From positions 124,001 through 188,000 of the forward strand of contig JBAYTR010000006.1 in the NCBI GenBank assembly GCA_041675505.1: 64,000 bases of DNA, given 5' to 3'. The notes beneath the pieces are model-generated. The model was not told the origin of the DNA. It made no database searches and was given only the letters and a program-made list of their open reading frames with translations. This DNA is from JAGPCK01 sp041675505 (GTDB taxonomy: Bacteria > Bacteroidota > Bacteroidia > UKL13-3). A program made the position numbers and the translations under genes. The first letter of the stretch is position 1. Every line of letters begins with the position of its first letter. Positions 60,301 through 64,000 of this stretch are shown here, one piece after another.

Positions 60301-63037
60301 CACGGACAAAGATGCCCACTTCACTGGCAAAATGATGTACATCGACTGGCCTTCGTACTACGGACGTTCACCGAAAGAGGGTGCCAATGAAGCCGCATTT
60401 TTATCCTTCACTTCCAACAAACCCAAATATAAAGTGGGGGAAGAAGCCATACTTACCATTCCCACCGGCAAAGAAGGTCGGGCTTTGATCAGCATTGAAT
60501 CGGGAAGTAAAATTGTACAAACCCACTGGACGGATGTAAAAGAAGGACAAACGCGCTTTACGTTCAAAGTAACAGAAGCCATGCTACCGAATGTATTCGT
60601 AAACGTAAGCTTACTGCAGCCACATGCACAAAGCAATAATAATTTGCCCATCCGCATGTATGGTGTCATTCCAATTGAAGTCGAAGATCCCGCAACCATC
60701 CTTACTCCGGTATTAAAAACTCCGGTGTCCATGCGACCGGAAGAACCCGCCACATTTAATGTATCCGAAGCAACCGGAAAAGCCATGACCTATACGCTTG
60801 CCGTGGTAGATGAAGGCTTACTTGACCTCACCCGCTTTAAAACACCTGACCCGCATAGCCATTTTTATGCACGTGAAGCATTGGGTGTAAAAACATGGGA
60901 TATGTATGATTACGTTATGGGTGCTTTTGGGGTATCCATGGACCGCATTTTAGCTATTGGTGGTGACGAAGGCATGAACCGTAAAGGAGGAGATAAAAAA
61001 GCTAACCGGTTTAAGCCTGCTATAAAATTCATTGGCCCTTTTCACTTAAGTTCGGGTGCAACAAATACACATAGCATTACCTTACCCCAATACATCGGCT
61101 CTGTGCGCGTGATGGTAGTAGCCGGTGAAAAAGGTGCTTACGGATTTACCGAGAAAGCCGTGCCCGTTAAAAAACCGTTGATGGTACTAGCTACTCTGCC
61201 ACGCGCCCTGGGATTGCGCGAAGAAGTGAGTCTGCCCGTAACAGTATTTGCCATGGAAAAAAACATTCGCAACGTACTGGTAACTGTGGAAGCCAATAAA
61301 CTAATTGGCATCAGCGGAGCGGTTTCCAAAAATATTTCGTTTAACAGCATTGGCGACCAGATAGTGAATTTTAATTTACAAAGTAAAAACCTCATCGGCA
61401 TAGGTAAAGTAAAAATTACCGTGAGCAGCGGAAATGAAAAATCTACTTACGAAGTAGAACTGGATGTACGCAATCCGAATCCGTTTATTAATGAGATAAT
61501 TGAGGGAAGTGTGGCAGCCGGACAAAGTTGGAAAAGTTCTTATAAACCGATTGGCATTCCAGGAAGTAATACGGTTACGCTGGAAGTGTCATCAATTCCT
61601 CCCATCAATTTAGATAAGCGTTTGTCTTACCTCATTCATTATCCATACGGTTGTGTTGAACAAACCACTTCATCTGTGTTCCCTCAATTAGCACTGAATG
61701 ATGTGCTGGAGCTAACACCGCAACGTAAAAAAGAAATTGAATACAATGTGAAAGCAGGCATTAACCGGCTCAAAGGATTTCAACAAGGTGACGGTGGCCT
61801 TAGCTACTGGCCGGGTACGTCTGGCACCGATGACTGGTGTACCAGTTATGCTGGTCATTTTATGATTGAAGCACAAAACAAGGGATATGCACTCCCGCTC
61901 AACTTTCTTTCGTCTTGGAAAAATTACCAACGCTCAGCTTCTCTTTCATGGACCTATAACGGATATTACCACCACGATTTGGTGCAGGCTTATCGTTTAT
62001 ATACTCTTGCCCTAGCTCGCGCTCCCGAACTGGGAGCCATGAACCGCTTGAAAGAACAGCGCAACCTTACCGAAGCATCTAAGTGGATGCTGGCCTCTGC
62101 TTATATATTGGCAGGTCAACGCGAAACCGCTGAACAACTCATCAACGGACTTTCGCTTTCCATCAAAGAGTATTGTGAATACGGATACACCTATGGTTCG
62201 CATTTACGTGATGAAGGCATTATGCTTGAAACACTCACCCTGCTGGGACAAACCAGCCGTGCTGTGGACATGATGCGCAGGATAGCCGGCAGACTCAGTT
62301 CTGATTATTGGTATAGCACCCAATCCACGGCATACAGCCTTATTGCGGTTTCAAAATTCTGTTCAAAAACGGGAACGGATAAAACGTTAGAGTTTTCTTA
62401 CCAGACAGGCAATGGTCAGTGGCAAACAGTGAAGACATCGGGAAAGGTATCGCAAATAAAAATCCCTGTAACCTCTTTGAATACCTCTCAGGTAGGGATA
62501 AAAAATGCCTCGGCCAACCAAACAATTTTTACCCGTATCATTTTGCACGGACAGCCGGAACAGGGCGATATGACCGACAATTATAAGAACATTGGGATGG
62601 CCGTACGATACCTTGACATGAAAGGAAATGAACTTGATCCTTCCTTGTTGGAACAAGGCACTGAATTTATGGCCGAAGTGACTGTTTCACATCCGGGCAC
62701 CTTAACTCAAAACTATGAGCAAATGGCTTTGTCGCAGGTGTTCCCTGCTGGATGGGAAATTCACAACACACGCATGGAAGGACAAACACTTCCAAAGTTT
62801 GCTTCTGAACCCACTTACATAGACATTCGGGATGACCGGGTGAATACGTTCTTTGACCTGGAACGGAATAAATTTAAAACGTTCTATGTATTACTGAACG
62901 CAAGTTATGTAGGCACCTACTATCTTCCTTCTGTAACCTGTGAGGCTATGTACAATGGAGATGTATACGGACGCAAGGGGGGAGGTATGGTAAAGGTAAT
63001 ACCGAGACAAGGGACAGCTTCGGCAAAAGGAAACTGA
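57389..63037 (+). CDS. Bacterial alpha-2-macroglobulin with thioester motif
   Basis: An 1882-residue protein. An N-terminal hydrophobic segment (VVSSVVAVAAGSYFV) anchors it; no lipobox is seen. MG2/macroglobulin domains fill the first 1200 residues (GFIYGERGVWRPGDSIYTMF is the MG2 mark). The reactive thioester motif YPYGCVEQTTS sits near residue 1420, followed by an alpha/alpha toroid and a receptor-like domain. Such proteins trap proteases in the periplasm. An acidic, Tyr-rich insert covers about 470-525. The next gene, pbpC, overlaps by one base, the classical pairing also seen in E. coli (yfhM-pbpC). Confidence 0.95.
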   Translation: MQISMKSIWGFIKTYKLSVVSSVVAVAAGSYFVTQRTSAENRISNDPAFSAYISAHTSGTITREGTIRIQLASAMHDTSNGGAPPENLFSFEPHIKGKLQWADESTLEFKPDKWLPTGTEFRATFHLDNLMDVPDKFSEFHFGFQTVKQALELNEPMMEAIDPQSLIYQRLSGELLTADVEESALIEKTLTATHKGINVRIKWEHAADNRTHHFILDSLIREKKETLVKLSWDGSEAGMDAKGEKVIPIPALGDFKVMSALVVEGEEQYVSVRFSDPLLSNQNLDGLITMNISEDNNLKFIAEKNEIRVYPQQHLSGTYTLTAEQGILNILNYKMPKTFQVQLTFADVFPAVNMLGKGVIIPNSEQLTLPFEAVSLKAVDVTIVKIFENNVDQFLQVNNLDGSNELKRVARPVARKTVHLDDNKLLDLHKPNRFAIDLSTMIKTEPGAIYNVTFSFKKSYSVYHCKNDTGATEEETEEDMSSLEAKYEYDGSNSNEYDEYYDEGYDYPDDYNWHDRDNPCSNSYYNHKRWQTRNVLASDFGIIAKRGSDGELFFAVTDLRSTATITGISLEVYDYQKQLIEKTTTDGDGLARLKPTRKPYLLIAKSGTQRGYMRLDDGSSLSLSRFDVSGERVEKGIKGFIYGERGVWRPGDSIYTMFMLDDRISPLPIGHPVTFELFTPQGQLFKRMVNNKPLNGFYAFHTSTTDEAPTGSWTARVKAGGATFTKTIRIETVQPNRLKIKMDFNSPIISKEDELNATLQSSWLHGAIARKLAASVEVSFTTTPTKFPKLDQYNFDDPSRYFSAESEKIFEGNLDDKGTAQVSHRFEVGESAPGMLSANILTKVFEQGGNYSMDRFTVPYSPYKIYYGIKTPEPRGHGSALETDTSHTISIIAVDEKGSFIQGNRRVVVKLYKMDWRFWWDEGGNDLSSYAEASYRSAEQSDEVTLVNGKGQWKLRVNYPAWGRYLLKVGGTDKDAHFTGKMMYIDWPSYYGRSPKEGANEAAFLSFTSNKPKYKVGEEAILTIPTGKEGRALISIESGSKIVQTHWTDVKEGQTRFTFKVTEAMLPNVFVNVSLLQPHAQSNNNLPIRMYGVIPIEVEDPATILTPVLKTPVSMRPEEPATFNVSEATGKAMTYTLAVVDEGLLDLTRFKTPDPHSHFYAREALGVKTWDMYDYVMGAFGVSMDRILAIGGDEGMNRKGGDKKANRFKPAIKFIGPFHLSSGATNTHSITLPQYIGSVRVMVVAGEKGAYGFTEKAVPVKKPLMVLATLPRALGLREEVSLPVTVFAMEKNIRNVLVTVEANKLIGISGAVSKNISFNSIGDQIVNFNLQSKNLIGIGKVKITVSSGNEKSTYEVELDVRNPNPFINEIIEGSVAAGQSWKSSYKPIGIPGSNTVTLEVSSIPPINLDKRLSYLIHYPYGCVEQTTSSVFPQLALNDVLELTPQRKKEIEYNVKAGINRLKGFQQGDGGLSYWPGTSGTDDWCTSYAGHFMIEAQNKGYALPLNFLSSWKNYQRSASLSWTYNGYYHHDLVQAYRLYTLALARAPELGAMNRLKEQRNLTEASKWMLASAYILAGQRETAEQLINGLSLSIKEYCEYGYTYGSHLRDEGIMLETLTLLGQTSRAVDMMRRIAGRLSSDYWYSTQSTAYSLIAVSKFCSKTGTDKTLEFSYQTGNGQWQTVKTSGKVSQIKIPVTSLNTSQVGIKNASANQTIFTRIILHGQPEQGDMTDNYKNIGMAVRYLDMKGNELDPSLLEQGTEFMAEVTVSHPGTLTQNYEQMALSQVFPAGWEIHNTRMEGQTLPKFASEPTYIDIRDDRVNTFFDLERNKFKTFYVLLNASYVGTYYLPSVTCEAMYNGDVYGRKGGGMVKVIPRQGTASAKGN

Positions 63038-64000
63038 TGAGGCGGTTTGTTCGCTTTCTGAAAAAATACAAAATAATAGTGGCAGGGATTTGCACTCTAC
63101 TCCTGTTGTTATTTTATTTTTCCCTTCCCCGCGAATTATTTCGTGCTCCCTACTCCTTTACACTACTCGATAATGACGGGCAATTACTCCAAGCTCGTAT
63201 TGCTAATGACGGGCAATGGCGTTTCCCTTACCGCGACAGTCTTCCACTGAAATATGAAATAGCCTTGTTGACTTACGAGGACAAACATTTTTATTACCAC
63301 CCTGGTGTAGATCTCTTGGCACTTGCCCGGGCCATGAAACAAAACCTGAGTGAGCAAAAAATAAAAAGTGGTGGCAGTACCTTAACCATGCAGGTTATAC
63401 GCCTGTCAAGAGGCAACCACTCCCGCAACTTGTGGCAAAAATGTGTAGAGATAATTTTGGCTCTGAGATTAGAATGCCGACACTCAAAAAAAGAAATTCT
63501 GCAATTGTATGCGGGGCATGCACCCTTTGGTGGAAATGTAGTGGGAGTAAATGCTGCTGCATGGCGTTACTTCGGCAGAAACATCTCTGACCTGTCATGG
63601 GCGGAAGCAGCTACTCTGGCTGTGTTACCCAACAGTCCTGCTCTCATTCACCCGGGAAGAAACAGAAACCTTCTGCAACAAAAACGCGACCGGCTGCTGG
63701 ATAAATTATTGTCCGAAAAAATTATTGATGCAGAAACAAATAAGCTGAGTAAGCTGGAAAAAATTCCGGATAAACCTTTGCCATTGCCACAACTGGCCCC
63801 TCACCTGCTCACCTCGCTGCAAACAAAAAAAATCCCTTGTGTAATCAATGAAAATCATAGCCTCCGCACTACCTTGAACAAACGTTTACAGGAACAAGTG
63901 ACGGAGATATTGTTCAGGCATCAGCAGCAACTCTGCGGTAATTCGATCAACAATGCCGCAGCCTTAGTCCTGGAAGTAAATAGCGGAAATGTTCTGGCCT
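63037..64000 (+). CDS. pbpC: Penicillin-binding protein 1C, N-terminal part (cut by window)
   Basis: The frame opens with the ATG at 63037 (TGATG overlap with the macroglobulin stop) and stays open to the right edge, 321 codons. An N-terminal membrane helix (KIIVAGICTLLLLLFYFSLP) precedes a GT51 glycosyltransferase domain: TYEDKHFYYHPGVD with the catalytic Glu, SGGSTLTMQVIRLS, KKEILQLYAGHAPFGGNVVG and RYFGRNISDLSWAEAATLA. The transpeptidase domain lies mostly beyond the window. It polymerises peptidoglycan glycan strands. Confidence 0.92.
   Translation, partial: MRRFVRFLKKYKIIVAGICTLLLLLFYFSLPRELFRAPYSFTLLDNDGQLLQARIANDGQWRFPYRDSLPLKYEIALLTYEDKHFYYHPGVDLLALARAMKQNLSEQKIKSGGSTLTMQVIRLSRGNHSRNLWQKCVEIILALRLECRHSKKEILQLYAGHAPFGGNVVGVNAAAWRYFGRNISDLSWAEAATLAVLPNSPALIHPGRNRNLLQQKRDRLLDKLLSEKIIDAETNKLSKLEKIPDKPLPLPQLAPHLLTSLQTKKIPCVINENHSLRTTLNKRLQEQVTEILFRHQQQLCGNSINNAAALVLEVNSGNVLA

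Noticed and set aside
1..64000. tRNA and rRNA genes
   Set aside because: I looked for T-loop and acceptor-stem patterns in all gaps and saw none.

Overview
This window comes from a member of the Bacteroidota. At least four secreted proteins end in type IX secretion system (T9SS) sorting domains. A mutY-ssb-gldE-gldD cluster is present. DUF5686, GIN-domain, DUF4920 and LytS/LytTR proteins, all typical of the phylum, are found. Many starts are preceded by the Bacteroidota promoter motif TAnnTTTG, with TTG about 19 bases further upstream. Genus cannot be decided from the sequence alone. No rRNA, tRNA or CRISPR array was seen.

Region 1 (1-8.2 kb) is accessory DNA rich in toxin-antitoxin genes: an AbiEi/AbiEii pair, a BRO-Fic gene interrupted by one TAG codon, a RelE-like toxin with an XRE-Panacea antitoxin, and a mobile mystery protein A/B pair (XRE regulator plus Fic protein). 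Two partial copies of the BRO segment lie nearby. The MmyA/B pair is flanked by a direct repeat of the 3' end of the neighbouring S4-domain gene.

Region 2 (8.2-24 kb) holds secreted T9SS cargo (a delta-60 repeat protein and an M1 peptidase), a WYL regulator, acylphosphatase with a low-molecular-weight phosphatase, a PagL-like lipid A deacylase with a GIN lipoprotein, a TonB-like protein, an aldehyde dehydrogenase, a DUF5686 outer-membrane protein, a 51-residue membrane protein, glyA with a TPR protein, and a LamG lipoprotein.

Region 3 (24-35 kb) starts with a five-gene operon in which a MacAB-like exporter (adaptor, permease, ATPase) is followed by a LytS-type kinase and a LytTR regulator. 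It continues with a CxxCH lipoprotein and DUF4920 pair, a DEAD-box helicase with an RGG tail, a tRNA hydroxylase (TrhO), and a divergent AMP nucleosidase / nucleoside phosphorylase pair for nucleotide salvage. From 35.1 to 38 kb there is a second accessory patch: two paralogous lipoproteins and a T9SS protein, flanked by a 97-98% identical repeat of the phosphorylase 3' end and its hairpin.

Region 4 (38-49.3 kb) is core: OmpA lipoprotein, RNase G, a 29-residue very basic protein, a TPR protein, HU, mutY, ssb, gldE, gldD, recG, a small secreted protein and a TIGR00266 protein. Region 5 (49.3-51.4 kb) holds a REP-associated tyrosine transposase (RAYT) surrounded by palindromes that share a 23-base core but carry different, self-complementary outer arms. 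Region 6 (51.4-64 kb) has an amidohydrolase, a biotin-dependent carboxyltransferase, an SRP RNA gene, a transaldolase-like enzyme, a HAD phosphatase, a dolichol-phosphate-mannose-synthase-like glycosyltransferase, and an alpha-2-macroglobulin gene overlapping pbpC, which runs off the right edge.
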